A stretch of DNA of 64,000 nucleotides. Source: Bradyrhizobiaceae bacterium Ga0074131. GTDB taxonomy: Bacteria > Pseudomonadota > Alphaproteobacteria > Rhizobiales > Xanthobacteraceae. The notes below the pieces were generated by a model. The model was not told the origin of the DNA and did no database searches. It worked only from the letters and a program-made list of their open reading frames with translations. Below, in pieces: positions 9,293 through 18,085 of this stretch; the first letter of the stretch is position 1; the number at the start of each line of letters is the position of its first letter. The translations under genes were made by a program, and so were the position numbers. The DNA lies in NCBI GenBank assembly GCA_001464035.1, contig LNEC01000006.1:62001-126000 (forward strand), read 5' to 3'.

Positions 9293-9307
9293 TTTCGCAT
9301 AGCGAAA
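9293..9307. promoter_or_regulatory. perfect palindrome TTTCGC-ATA-GCGAAA upstream of the TAXI gene
   Basis: Inverted repeat 16 bp upstream of ATG 9323. Confidence 0.4.
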
Positions 9308-9322
9308 ATACTGGAGGAAAAC

Positions 9323-10489
9323 ATGATCCATCGCCTGATGGCGCTCGCGCCCGTCGCTTTCGCCGGCATCTCGATGCTGGCGTTGCCTGAGGCCCGAGCT
9401 CAGGACGTCAAGCTGCCGCCGACCATGACGTTCACGGCCTACGACACCGGCACCGCCGGTTTCAACATCGCGGTGGCCGTCGGCAAGATGATGAAGGACA
9501 AGTACGGCACCGATCTGCGGGTGCTGCCTGCGGGCAACGACGTGGCGCGCCTCTCTCCCTTGCGCGCCGGTCGGGCGATGTCATCGGCGATGGGATCCGG
9601 CAGCTATTTCGCGCAGGAAGGCGTGTTCGAATTCGGCGCCAAGGAATGGGGGCCCCAGGCCCTCCAGCTGGTGCTGTCGACGGTCGACTGCAATGGCGCT
9701 TCGCTGGGCGTGGCGAAAGACACCGGCGTCAAGGAGGTCAAGGACCTGAAGGGCAAGCGCGTCGGCTTCGTCGTCGGCTCGCCGGCGCTGAACCAGAACT
9801 CGCTGGCCATCCTGGCATTCGGCGGTCTCAAGCAGAGCGACGTCAAGTCCGTCGAGTTCTCGAGCTACGGCGCGATGTGGAAGGGCCTCATCAACAACGA
9901 CGTCGACGCCGCCTTCGCAACCACGATCACCGGCCCCGCCAAGGAAGCCGAGACCTCGCCGCGCGGCCTGGTCTGGCCGCCGCTGCCGCACAGCGACAAC
10001 GCCGGATGGCAAAGGGTGCAGAAGGTCGGATCGTTCTTCTTCCGCCACATGGCGACCTGCGGCGCCGGCATTCCCAAGGACAAGCCGATCGAAATGGGAA
10101 CCTATCCGTATCCGATCTTCGTCGTTTACGGCACCCAGCCCGCCGACCAGGTCTATGCCGTCACCAAGGCGATGATCGTGGGCTACGATATGTACAAGGA
10201 TGCCGCCGCCGGCGCGAGCGGGCTCGCCGCCGACAAGCAGACCAAGAAGTGGGTAATACCGGTTCATCCCGGCGCGGTGAAGGCGCTCAAGGAAGCAGGC
10301 CAGTGGAGCGACGACCAGGAGGCGCACAATAACGCGCTGTTCAAGCGACAGGCGGTTCTGGCGGCGGCCTGGGCCGACTTCAACAAGGCGAGCCCGCCTT
10401 CCGACGACAAGGAATTCCTCGCGGCCTGGACCAAGGCACGAGGCGCAGCGCTGCAGAAGGCCGGCATGCCGAACGGGTTTGAGGATTGA
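9323..10489 (+). CDS. TAXI family TRAP transporter solute-binding protein
   Basis: Signal peptide MIHRLMALAPVAFAGISMLALPEARA; TAXI-like FTAYDTGTAGFNIAVAVGKMM; adjacent to fused TRAP permease. Confidence 0.85.
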   Translation: MIHRLMALAPVAFAGISMLALPEARAQDVKLPPTMTFTAYDTGTAGFNIAVAVGKMMKDKYGTDLRVLPAGNDVARLSPLRAGRAMSSAMGSGSYFAQEGVFEFGAKEWGPQALQLVLSTVDCNGASLGVAKDTGVKEVKDLKGKRVGFVVGSPALNQNSLAILAFGGLKQSDVKSVEFSSYGAMWKGLINNDVDAAFATTITGPAKEAETSPRGLVWPPLPHSDNAGWQRVQKVGSFFFRHMATCGAGIPKDKPIEMGTYPYPIFVVYGTQPADQVYAVTKAMIVGYDMYKDAAAGASGLAADKQTKKWVIPVHPGAVKALKEAGQWSDDQEAHNNALFKRQAVLAAAWADFNKASPPSDDKEFLAAWTKARGAALQKAGMPNGFED

Positions 10490-10527
10490 TCCGTTCCGCT
10501 TCTCGTTCTCCTTCGCTCAACTTCAAT

Positions 10528-10549
10528 GCCGGCGCGGCAACGCGCCGGC
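10528..10549 (+). terminator. intercistronic stem-loop (GCCGGCGCG-gcaa-CGCGCCGGC)
   Basis: 9-bp perfect stem with GCAA tetraloop, no T-tract, between TAXI SBP and TRAP permease. Confidence 0.5.
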
Positions 10550-10568
10550 TCACTTGACGGGATAGTTC

Positions 10569-12641
10569 ATGGCTGCCTCAACCTCCGCCGTTTCTGAACG
10601 ACCGGCGAAACGGATCGAGTTCGCCGATCCGCATGGCAGCCTCGCCAATCTGCAGGAGGCCGAAGTCTCGCGGGCGCGGACCCTGCGGGGCGGCTGGCGC
10701 TGGGCGCTGATCGTCGCCACCGCAGCGACGATCCTGTTGTGCATCAACCAGCAATTCGCGCTGCGGTTCTTCGTCGGCTACACCCAGCTCAACACCGAAT
10801 ATTTCTACCTGCTGATCGCGCTGATGCTGCCATTCACCTTCCTGATCTTTCCGGGGTCGGCACGCTCGCCGCTTGAGCGCGTCCCCTGGTACGACGTCCT
10901 GCTGTTCGTCGTGACCTTTGCCGCCGCCATCGTGCTGATGAACAGCGTCCGCAAGGCCGCCGAGGCTGGTTGGGAATTCGGCGGCGCGCCGATGCCGGTA
11001 ATCGTCGCCGGCCTGGTGATGTGGGCCGTGCTGATGGAAGCGCTGCGCCGCACCGGCGGCTGGAGCCTGCTGCTCAGCGTGCTTCCCTTCACCGTTTACC
11101 CGCTGTTCGCCGACGAAAAATGGCTCGGCCCTTTCCGCGGCACCCAGTCGACCCTCGAACAGGCAACTTCGTATCATGTGCTGTCGGGCGAGAGCCTGCT
11201 CGGCATTCCGATCCAGGCCTTCGCCGACACCGTGATCGGCTTTCTGGTGTTCGGCACCGCGCTGATGATGACCGGCGCCGGCAAGTTCTTCATCAATCTT
11301 TCGTTCGCGATGTGCGGTACGTTCCGCGGCGGCGCGGCAAAAGTATGCATCTTCGCCAGCGGCCTGCTCGGCATGATGTCCGGCTCGATCATTTCCAACG
11401 TGCTGACTGCCGGCACCATGACCATCCCTGTCATGAAAAAGAGCGGCTTCCGCGCCTCCTATGCCGCCGCGATCGAGGCCTGCGCGTCGACCGGCGCCGT
11501 GCTGGCGCCCCCGGTGATGGGCGCGACCGCATTCGTGATCGCGCAATTCCTCAACGTCAGTTACGCCGAAGTCGCGCTGGCCGCGATCATTCCCGCGGCG
11601 CTGTTCTATATCGGCCTGTTCATGCAGGTGGACTCCTACGCCGCCCGGCACGGCCTCGAGGGCATTCCGCGGTCCGAGTTGCCGAGATTGATCGATACGA
11701 TCAAGGACGGCTGGTACTACGTTTTCGTCATCGCGCTGCTGGTCGTCATGCTGCTGTATTTCAAGCGCGAGAGCCACGCGCCGTTCTTCGCCACCGCCCT
11801 GCTGCTGGTGCTGAACCAGCTGTTCTCCAAGGAGACCCGCTGGACCCCGACGACGATCAACAAGTTTCTCGAGGTCAACGGCCGTACCTTCGTCGAACTG
11901 GTCGGTATCCTCGCCGGCTGCGGCCTGCTGATCGGCGCATTCTCGATGACCGGGGTGGTCTCCAGCCTCGCCAACGACCTGTTGCGCATCGCCGGCGACA
12001 ACGCCTTCCTGCTGCTCGTGATGTGCGCGTTCACCAGCCTCGTACTCGGCCTCGGGCTGACGACGACCGCCTGCTACATCTTCCTCGCCATCCTGGTGGC
12101 GCCGGCGCTGGAAAAGCTCGGTCTCAACAAGATGGCGGTGCACATGTTCATTTTCTACTGGGGCATGCTGTCGTCGATCACGCCACCTGTCGCGATCGCC
12201 TCGTTCGCGGCGGCGGGCATAGCCGGCTCGCCGGCAATGCGAACGGGCTGGGAATCGATGTGGGTCGGCAGCATCATCTATTTCATTCCCTTCTTCTTTG
12301 TGCTGAACCCGGCACTGGTGCTGCAGGGCGCCAGCCCCTATTTTGAAGGGCTCGGCCTGATGGCGCTGGCCGCGTTCGGCACCCTGTTCATCTGCGGCGG
12401 CATCCAGGGCTATCAGGCCTTCGTCGGCGATCTTCGTCGCGCCGGGATGATGGAATGGCCGCTGCGGGTGTTGCTCGTGATCGGCGGTTTTGTCACCGCG
12501 ACGCCGGGCGGCGGCATCAACCCGCTCTCGCAAATCCAGATCACGAGCCTCGGGTTGGCGATCCTGATCCCGACGGTGCTGGTGGCGGTGCTGCTGATGC
12601 GCCGGCAGCCTCTCGCACCGAGCCGGTTGCGCGCGCGCTGA
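10569..12641 (+). CDS. TRAP transporter fused permease (4TM/12TM)
   Basis: 690 aa multi-TM; GGAAKVCIFASGLLGMMSGSIISNVLTAGTMTIPVMKKSGF; ACASTGAVLAPPVMGATAFVIAQFL. Confidence 0.92.
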   Translation: MAASTSAVSERPAKRIEFADPHGSLANLQEAEVSRARTLRGGWRWALIVATAATILLCINQQFALRFFVGYTQLNTEYFYLLIALMLPFTFLIFPGSARSPLERVPWYDVLLFVVTFAAAIVLMNSVRKAAEAGWEFGGAPMPVIVAGLVMWAVLMEALRRTGGWSLLLSVLPFTVYPLFADEKWLGPFRGTQSTLEQATSYHVLSGESLLGIPIQAFADTVIGFLVFGTALMMTGAGKFFINLSFAMCGTFRGGAAKVCIFASGLLGMMSGSIISNVLTAGTMTIPVMKKSGFRASYAAAIEACASTGAVLAPPVMGATAFVIAQFLNVSYAEVALAAIIPAALFYIGLFMQVDSYAARHGLEGIPRSELPRLIDTIKDGWYYVFVIALLVVMLLYFKRESHAPFFATALLLVLNQLFSKETRWTPTTINKFLEVNGRTFVELVGILAGCGLLIGAFSMTGVVSSLANDLLRIAGDNAFLLLVMCAFTSLVLGLGLTTTACYIFLAILVAPALEKLGLNKMAVHMFIFYWGMLSSITPPVAIASFAAAGIAGSPAMRTGWESMWVGSIIYFIPFFFVLNPALVLQGASPYFEGLGLMALAAFGTLFICGGIQGYQAFVGDLRRAGMMEWPLRVLLVIGGFVTATPGGGINPLSQIQITSLGLAILIPTVLVAVLLMRRQPLAPSRLRAR

Positions 12642-12685
12642 TTGCGCGGCAAGACTGGAGGCGATGAAACAGCCGCCTCCTGCCT

Positions 12686-12877
12686 TTGGCGCCGCGCCTA
12701 CTTCGTGGGCTGGCCGATGTCTCCGCCGCCGCCCACGAGATAAGCCTGCCGGATTTCGAACGCTTCCGCACGCAGCATCCGAGGGTCGGCGAATGGACCA
12801 TGCGCAACCTCGCGCGACTGCTGGCCGACCGCCTGATCGTCGCCGATACCAGGGTGGATCTGCTGACGGCTAACTGA
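12686..12877 (+). pseudogene. remnant of the C-terminal part of a cyclic-nucleotide-binding domain
   Basis: ISLPDFERFRTQHPRVGEWTMRNLARLLADRLIVADTRVDLL resembles the cNMP-BD end (LSxxxFxxLxxxHPxLxxxLLxNLAxxLxxRLR); no upstream beta-roll. Confidence 0.5.
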
Positions 12878-13397
12878 CCACTTCCGACACCGGCTGCAGA
12901 TCGATAGCAAACGTTTCCAGGAACTTCGACGTCATGATGTAGAAGCCGACCGAGAGCTGCAGTTCGACCAGCGCTGCCGGCGTCAGTTTTGCGGCGATCG
13001 CCTTGAAGGTCGCATCGGTAGGCTTGTGCATCCTGACGATCTCATCGGTAAAGGCGAGCGCGGCGCGTTGCACGTCGTTGAAACAGGTGGCGGATTGCCA
13101 GTCTTCCAGCGCTTCGTTCTGCTCGTCGGTCACTCCCACATTCCTGCCGATGCGCTTGTGGGCGACGATTTCATAGGGCGCTTCGCACAGGATTCCGGTG
13201 CGCGTGATCGCGAGTTCGCGCACCACCGGATCGAGCTCACCCTTGTGCCGGATCGCGCCGCCGAGCCGGCAATACTGTTCGAAATAGCTCGGCGAGTGCG
13301 CCATCATCCGGAAAATATTCGCGTTGCGGTTCTTGCCGAGAATTTCCCTGGTCCGCTCGTTCGATTTCGTGGTGTCGCAATAGTCGATGCGGGCCAT
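12870..13397 (-). CDS. carboxymuconolactone decarboxylase family protein
   Basis: MARIDYCDTTKSNERTREIL...VRELAITRTGILCEAPYEIVAHKRIGRNVGVTDEQ, CMD-like. Confidence 0.8.
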   Translation of the reverse strand: MARIDYCDTTKSNERTREILGKNRNANIFRMMAHSPSYFEQYCRLGGAIRHKGELDPVVRELAITRTGILCEAPYEIVAHKRIGRNVGVTDEQNEALEDWQSATCFNDVQRAALAFTDEIVRMHKPTDATFKAIAAKLTPAALVELQLSVGFYIMTSKFLETFAIDLQPVSEVVS

Positions 13398-13908
13398 GGT
13401 CCACCCTGGTGGTTTCGATTTTTTTTCAGGCTGCCCGATCGAGGGCAACTTTCGTCGACACTACCCGCCGTTTGAGGCGGTAGCAACAGTCTGTGCCGTC
13501 TCGCAAATCTGCGGCACTGCCAAATCCGTGCCAGGCCGACCACCGATTTTCATCAGCCATCCCGTTTGCAAATCCGGTCACGTTCGAGTCAAAAAGCCGC
13601 CGCATTACTGGACGACCTTGGCGCCGTCGATATTCGCTGAGTGGGGACTCAATCTGAAGCGAATACTCGCCGTGGGGTGTTCCGAGTAAGAAATATCTCA
13701 ACCGTCGAGCCTTCGCGGATAGCGATGACTCGCGCCCGGGTCCAGGAGACAGGCATGAAGGAAGCCACCAAAAGGGCGGCCTCGGAAGCGCTTGCGCAAA
13801 TGATGGCGGTGACGGCCATGCTGGTCATCGCCAGTTTTATCTTTTACTGGCGGTGATGGCCGTGTCGCCGGTGGTTCTTGCCCTGCCCTGGAGGGCAAGT
13901 AACTCGGC

Positions 13909-14268
13909 TCACTTCACCTTCTCGAAATACGGCACCAGCCGCCCGGCGAACGGCGCGAAATGCGCCGTGACCTTGTCGCCGATGGCAAGCTCATGGTCGC
14001 CATGGGCCATCATGCGAAAGCCCTCTATGGTATCGACCAGCACGAGGTTGTAGGGCACATGCGCTCGGGTCTCCGGCGTGGCGGCGCGGCACACCAGTGA
14101 GGTCGCGTACACCGTCCCCTGCCCGCTGGCGCGCTTCTCTACCAGATCCGGCGCGCCGCAGGCGACGCAGAAGCTGCGGCGGAAATACTGCAAGGTCCCG
14201 CAGGCGGCGCAGGATTGATAGACGATCGCTTCGGTGCCCGTGGTCCAGTCGGCGGGTTTCTCGCTCAT
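13909..14268 (-). CDS. DUF35 OB-fold/Zn-ribbon protein
   Basis: YQSCAACGTLQYFRRSFCVACG Zn-ribbon and GQGTVYATSLV OB-fold; ATGA overlap with upstream thiolase-like gene. Confidence 0.88.
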   Translation of the reverse strand: MSEKPADWTTGTEAIVYQSCAACGTLQYFRRSFCVACGAPDLVEKRASGQGTVYATSLVCRAATPETRAHVPYNLVLVDTIEGFRMMAHGDHELAIGDKVTAHFAPFAGRLVPYFEKVK

Positions 14269-15401
14269 CGCACACGCTCCAGGAACATGCTGACATGCGA
14301 CGACAGCACGCCGCCGTCGCCGTGCAGCAGCGCGACCGAGGCGTCGCGCACCTGGCGCGCTCCCGCCCGTCCCGTCATCTGCAGGTGGGTTTCGACCAGA
14401 TGCGCCATCGCGCCGCCGACACCGCAATGGCCGTAACTCAGGAGACCGCCATGGGTGTTGAGCGGCATCGCGCCGTCGCGCCCGAAATGTCCTGATCGTA
14501 CCCGCGCCGCCGCTTCGCCGCGCCCGGCGAGCCCGAGGTCCTCCAGCAGCATCGCCAGCGTGATGGTAAAGCTGTCATAGACCGCGGCATAGCGCACGTC
14601 GGATATCGCGACACCGGAGGCCTGCTTTGCGCGCGCGATCGATATCTCCGCGCCGAGTTCGCTCAAGGCAGGAGCCGCGGTGACGTGCTGATGGGTATGC
14701 GCCTGGGCGCAGCCCCGCACCCGCACGCCAGCCGCCCCGGTGCGCTCGCGACTGATCACGAACGCCGCACCGCCGTCGGACACCGGACAGCAATCCAGAA
14801 GTTTCAAGGGCATCGCCACCGGCTTCGAGGCCATCACGTCGGCGACGGTGATGGCGTCGTGGAATTGCGCGCCCGGATGGGTCAGCGCGTGCGTTCGCAT
14901 CAGCACCGCAAATTCGGCGAGGTCTTCCTGCGTCACGCTATATTCGTGCATGTAGCGCGAGGCGACGAGGCCGTAATAGGCCGGGATGGTTGGCCCCAGC
15001 GGCACCTCGTAGTCGGGATGGCCGACCTGCGCCAGCGCCAGGATCGAGGCGTCGCGGCTCTGCCCGGTCAACCGGTTCTCACCCGACACGACCAGCACAT
15101 GCCTGACAATCCCGGCCTCGACCAGATGATGCGCCAGCATGGTCATGGCCAACCCCGTGGCGCCGCCGACCTGCACGGCGTGAGCATAGGCCGGCTTGAT
15201 GCCGAAATGCTCGGCGAACACGGTCGCCAGCATGATGTGCGGCGAAACCGTCGAATAGCCGCAGAGCACGCCGTCGATCTCGCCGCGCTTCAGCCCGGCG
15301 TCCGATATCGCCAGCTGCGCCGCCTGGCTCATCAGGTCGAGTGAGGACGAGCCGTCGTGTTTGCCGTATGCCGTGAGGCCAACGCCGGTAATGAAGCTCA
15401 T
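14265..15401 (-). CDS. thiolase-like protein lacking the canonical nucleophilic Cys
   Basis: Thiolase fold (MSFITGVGLTAYGKHDG; NTHGGLLSYGHCGVGGAMAHLVE) with AVQVGGATG in place of NxCxSG. Confidence 0.85.
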   Translation of the reverse strand: MSFITGVGLTAYGKHDGSSSLDLMSQAAQLAISDAGLKRGEIDGVLCGYSTVSPHIMLATVFAEHFGIKPAYAHAVQVGGATGLAMTMLAHHLVEAGIVRHVLVVSGENRLTGQSRDASILALAQVGHPDYEVPLGPTIPAYYGLVASRYMHEYSVTQEDLAEFAVLMRTHALTHPGAQFHDAITVADVMASKPVAMPLKLLDCCPVSDGGAAFVISRERTGAAGVRVRGCAQAHTHQHVTAAPALSELGAEISIARAKQASGVAISDVRYAAVYDSFTITLAMLLEDLGLAGRGEAAARVRSGHFGRDGAMPLNTHGGLLSYGHCGVGGAMAHLVETHLQMTGRAGARQVRDASVALLHGDGGVLSSHVSMFLERVR

Positions 15402-15415
15402 GTCAGCCCTTCATC

Positions 15416-16582
15416 TCAATACGACTTCGGCATGCCCAGCACCTTCTCGGCGATGAAGCTGAGAACGAGCTGCGGGCTGATCGGGGCGATGCGCGGGATC
15501 AGAGATTCCCGCAAGTAACGCTCGACATGATACTCCTTGGCATAGCCGAATCCGCCATGGGTCATGACCGCCTGCTCGCAGGCCAGAAAACCGGCTTCCC
15601 CGGCGAGGTATTTCGCGGCATTGGCCGCCGGACCGCACGGCAGGCCCTGGTCGTACTGCCAGCCGGCTGACATCACCATCAGCCACGCCGCTTCCAATTC
15701 CATCCAGTTCTTCGCCAGGGGATGCTGGATCGCCTGGTTCTTGCCGATCGGACGGTTGAACACGATGCGGCTTTTCGCGTAATCCGTAGCTCGCTTCAGC
15801 GCGACCTTGCCGAGCCCGACCGCTTCGGCGGCGATCAGGATGCGCTCCGGATTCATCCCGTGCAGGATGTATTCGAAGCCGCGGCCTTCCTCGCCGATCC
15901 TGTCCTCGACCGGTATTTCGAAATTCTCAAAGAACAACTCGTTGGAGTCGACGGCCTTGCGGCCCATCTTCTCGATTTCGTGCACCGCGACGCGTTTCTT
16001 GTCGAAGTCGGTGTAGAACAGGCTGAGGCCGTGGGTCGGGTTCTTCACTTCCTCCAGCGGCGTGGTGCGCGCCAGTAGCAATATTTTGCTGGCGACCTGC
16101 GCCGTCGAGATCCAGACCTTTTGGCCGTTAACGACGTACTTGTCCCCCGACCGCACCGCACGGGTCTTCAACTGCGTGGTGTTCAGCCCGGTATTCGGTT
16201 CAGTAACGGCGAAACAAGACTTGTCGCTCCCATCGACGATCGGCGGCAGCATGCGGTGGCGCTGCTCGTCGGAGCCGAACACCACCACGGGATTGAGTCC
16301 GAACACGTTCATATGGACGGCGGAGGCGCCGGACATGCCGGCGCCGGATTCGGCAATTGTCCGCATCATGATCGCGGCATCGGTGATGCCCAGGCCCGAA
16401 CCGCCATACTCCTCGGGGATGCAGATGCCGAGCCAACCGGATTCCGCCAGCGCCCGATGGAAGTCGCCGGGGTAGCCGCCCTCCTTGTCCTTCTTCAGCC
16501 AATAGGCGTCGTCGAAACGGGTGCAGATCTTGCCGATCGCATCGCGGATCGATTCCTGGTTGGCGGTGAGTGCGAAATCCAT
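15416..16582 (-). CDS. acyl-CoA dehydrogenase
   Basis: MDFALTANQESIRDAIGKICTRFDDAYWLKKD; CFAVTEPNTGLNTTQLKTRA; QAVMTHGGFGYAKEYHVERYLRES. Confidence 0.92.
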   Translation of the reverse strand: MDFALTANQESIRDAIGKICTRFDDAYWLKKDKEGGYPGDFHRALAESGWLGICIPEEYGGSGLGITDAAIMMRTIAESGAGMSGASAVHMNVFGLNPVVVFGSDEQRHRMLPPIVDGSDKSCFAVTEPNTGLNTTQLKTRAVRSGDKYVVNGQKVWISTAQVASKILLLARTTPLEEVKNPTHGLSLFYTDFDKKRVAVHEIEKMGRKAVDSNELFFENFEIPVEDRIGEEGRGFEYILHGMNPERILIAAEAVGLGKVALKRATDYAKSRIVFNRPIGKNQAIQHPLAKNWMELEAAWLMVMSAGWQYDQGLPCGPAANAAKYLAGEAGFLACEQAVMTHGGFGYAKEYHVERYLRESLIPRIAPISPQLVLSFIAEKVLGMPKSY

Positions 16583-16586
16583 GGTC

Positions 16587-17798
16587 TCAACCCCTCGTGG
16601 CGCCGGGCGCCGCTATGGTCACGGCATCGCGCACCAACGCGGCGATCTCGTCGGCGGAGAAGCCGGCTTCTTGAAGAATTTCCTCGGCGTGTTCGTTCAG
16701 ACGCGGCGCCAGCCGCGCCGGTTCCGCTGCCGTGTCCGACCAGGTGGCGGAGACCTTCATGCTGCGGATTTTGCCCTCAGTCGGATGCTCGACCACGGGG
16801 AAGAAACCGGTCGCGACCAGATGCGGGTCCTGCAGAATGCTCTCGAGATCGTGCATCGGCATCACGGGCACGTCGGCCTTGACCAGCAACTCGGTCCATT
16901 CGGCGGTGGTCCGGGTCTCGAAGACGCGCGCAAGCTCAGCATAAACCGTGTTGATGTTGGTGGCGCGTCCGGCAAACGTCGCGAACTTCGGGTCGTTGCG
17001 CAGGTCGTCGCGGCCGGTCGCCTCGAAGAACGCGTTCCATTGCTTGTCGTTGTAGACGATCACGCAGATATAGCCGTCGGAGGTTTTGTATGGCCGCCGG
17101 TCGCGCGACAGGTGCCGCGCGTAGCCGCCCTTGTCGAGCGGCGGCTCGTAGGTCAGGCCGCCCATGTGATCGCCCATCACGAATCCCGCCATGGTCTCGA
17201 ACATCGGAATATCGACCCGCTGGCCGCGGCCGGTGCGGTCGCGATGCACCAGGCTGGCGCAGATCGCGCCGACTGCGGTCAGACCCACGATGCGGTCGAC
17301 CAGTGCGTTCGGCACATAGCGCGGCGTGTCGTCGCCGCCGACCGCCATCAGATGCGCCAGCGCCGATCCGCCCTGGATCAGGTCGTCATAGGCGGGTTTT
17401 GCGGCATAGGGCCCGTCCTGGCCAAAGCCGAACACGCCGGCATAGATCAGCCGCGGATTGATCTCCTCGACCACGTCATAGCCGAGTTGCAACCGCGCCA
17501 TCGCCTGCGGCCGGACGTTGTAGACCAGCACGTCGGCGGTCGCGATCAAGCGCAGCACGGCGTCGCGTCCCGCCGGCTTCTTCAGATCGAGGCAGATCGA
17601 GCGTTTGCTGCGGTTTGTGTTGAGAAATACCGGCCCCATGCCGGGATGCCGGGTCGGGCCGATCTGCCGCGTCACGTCGCCATCGGGTGTTTCGATCTTG
17701 ATGACGTCGGCGCCGTAGTCGCCGAGCATCTGGGTGGCATAGGGCCCCATCAGCACGGTCGTCATGTCGATGACCTTGATGCCCTCGAGTGGTCCCAT
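16587..17798 (-). CDS. CaiB/BaiF family CoA-transferase
   Basis: MGPLEGIKVIDMTTVLMGPYATQMLGDYGADVIKIETPDGD. Confidence 0.92.
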   Translation of the reverse strand: MGPLEGIKVIDMTTVLMGPYATQMLGDYGADVIKIETPDGDVTRQIGPTRHPGMGPVFLNTNRSKRSICLDLKKPAGRDAVLRLIATADVLVYNVRPQAMARLQLGYDVVEEINPRLIYAGVFGFGQDGPYAAKPAYDDLIQGGSALAHLMAVGGDDTPRYVPNALVDRIVGLTAVGAICASLVHRDRTGRGQRVDIPMFETMAGFVMGDHMGGLTYEPPLDKGGYARHLSRDRRPYKTSDGYICVIVYNDKQWNAFFEATGRDDLRNDPKFATFAGRATNINTVYAELARVFETRTTAEWTELLVKADVPVMPMHDLESILQDPHLVATGFFPVVEHPTEGKIRSMKVSATWSDTAAEPARLAPRLNEHAEEILQEAGFSADEIAALVRDAVTIAAPGATRG

Positions 17799-17932
17799 GG
17801 CGCGGTTTGCTCCCGATGCAACGGTTTTCACCGCGCGATTTCGTTTCTCGGGCCTAGTAACGGCAGCGCGTCGGGAAGATCAAGGGCGTGGCGCGTATGG
17901 GCGTATGCGCTGGTGAGCGAAAAGAACTCAGC

Positions 17933-18029
17933 CGTCATCGTCCGCGAAGGCGAACGATCCAGTAAGCGCTGGCGTCTCAAGGCCGACGGCGACCGCGGAA
18001 TACTGGGCGGCCTTCGCGGGGCATGACGG
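17933..18029. repeat. intergenic inverted-repeat element (cgtcatcgtccgcgaaggcgaacgatccagta ... tactgggcggccttcgcggggcatgacgg)
   Basis: Complementary ends in the gap between the CoA-transferase and thiolase genes. Confidence 0.6.
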
Positions 18030-18085
18030 TTGCGGTTGCCGCCTCACCCGCAGTTCCGTCGTCAATACCTCGCCGTAAACGTCGC

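Noticed and set aside
10578-12533. 651-aa antisense ORF opposite the TRAP permease
   Set aside because: High-GC codon-bias shadow ORF, His/Arg/Glu/Gln-rich and without domains; the opposite strand encodes a clear permease.
13755-13856. Possible 33-aa membrane peptide MKEATKRAASEALAQMMAVTAMLVIASFIFYWR
   Set aside because: Plausible TM peptide, but too short to support without conservation or expression data.
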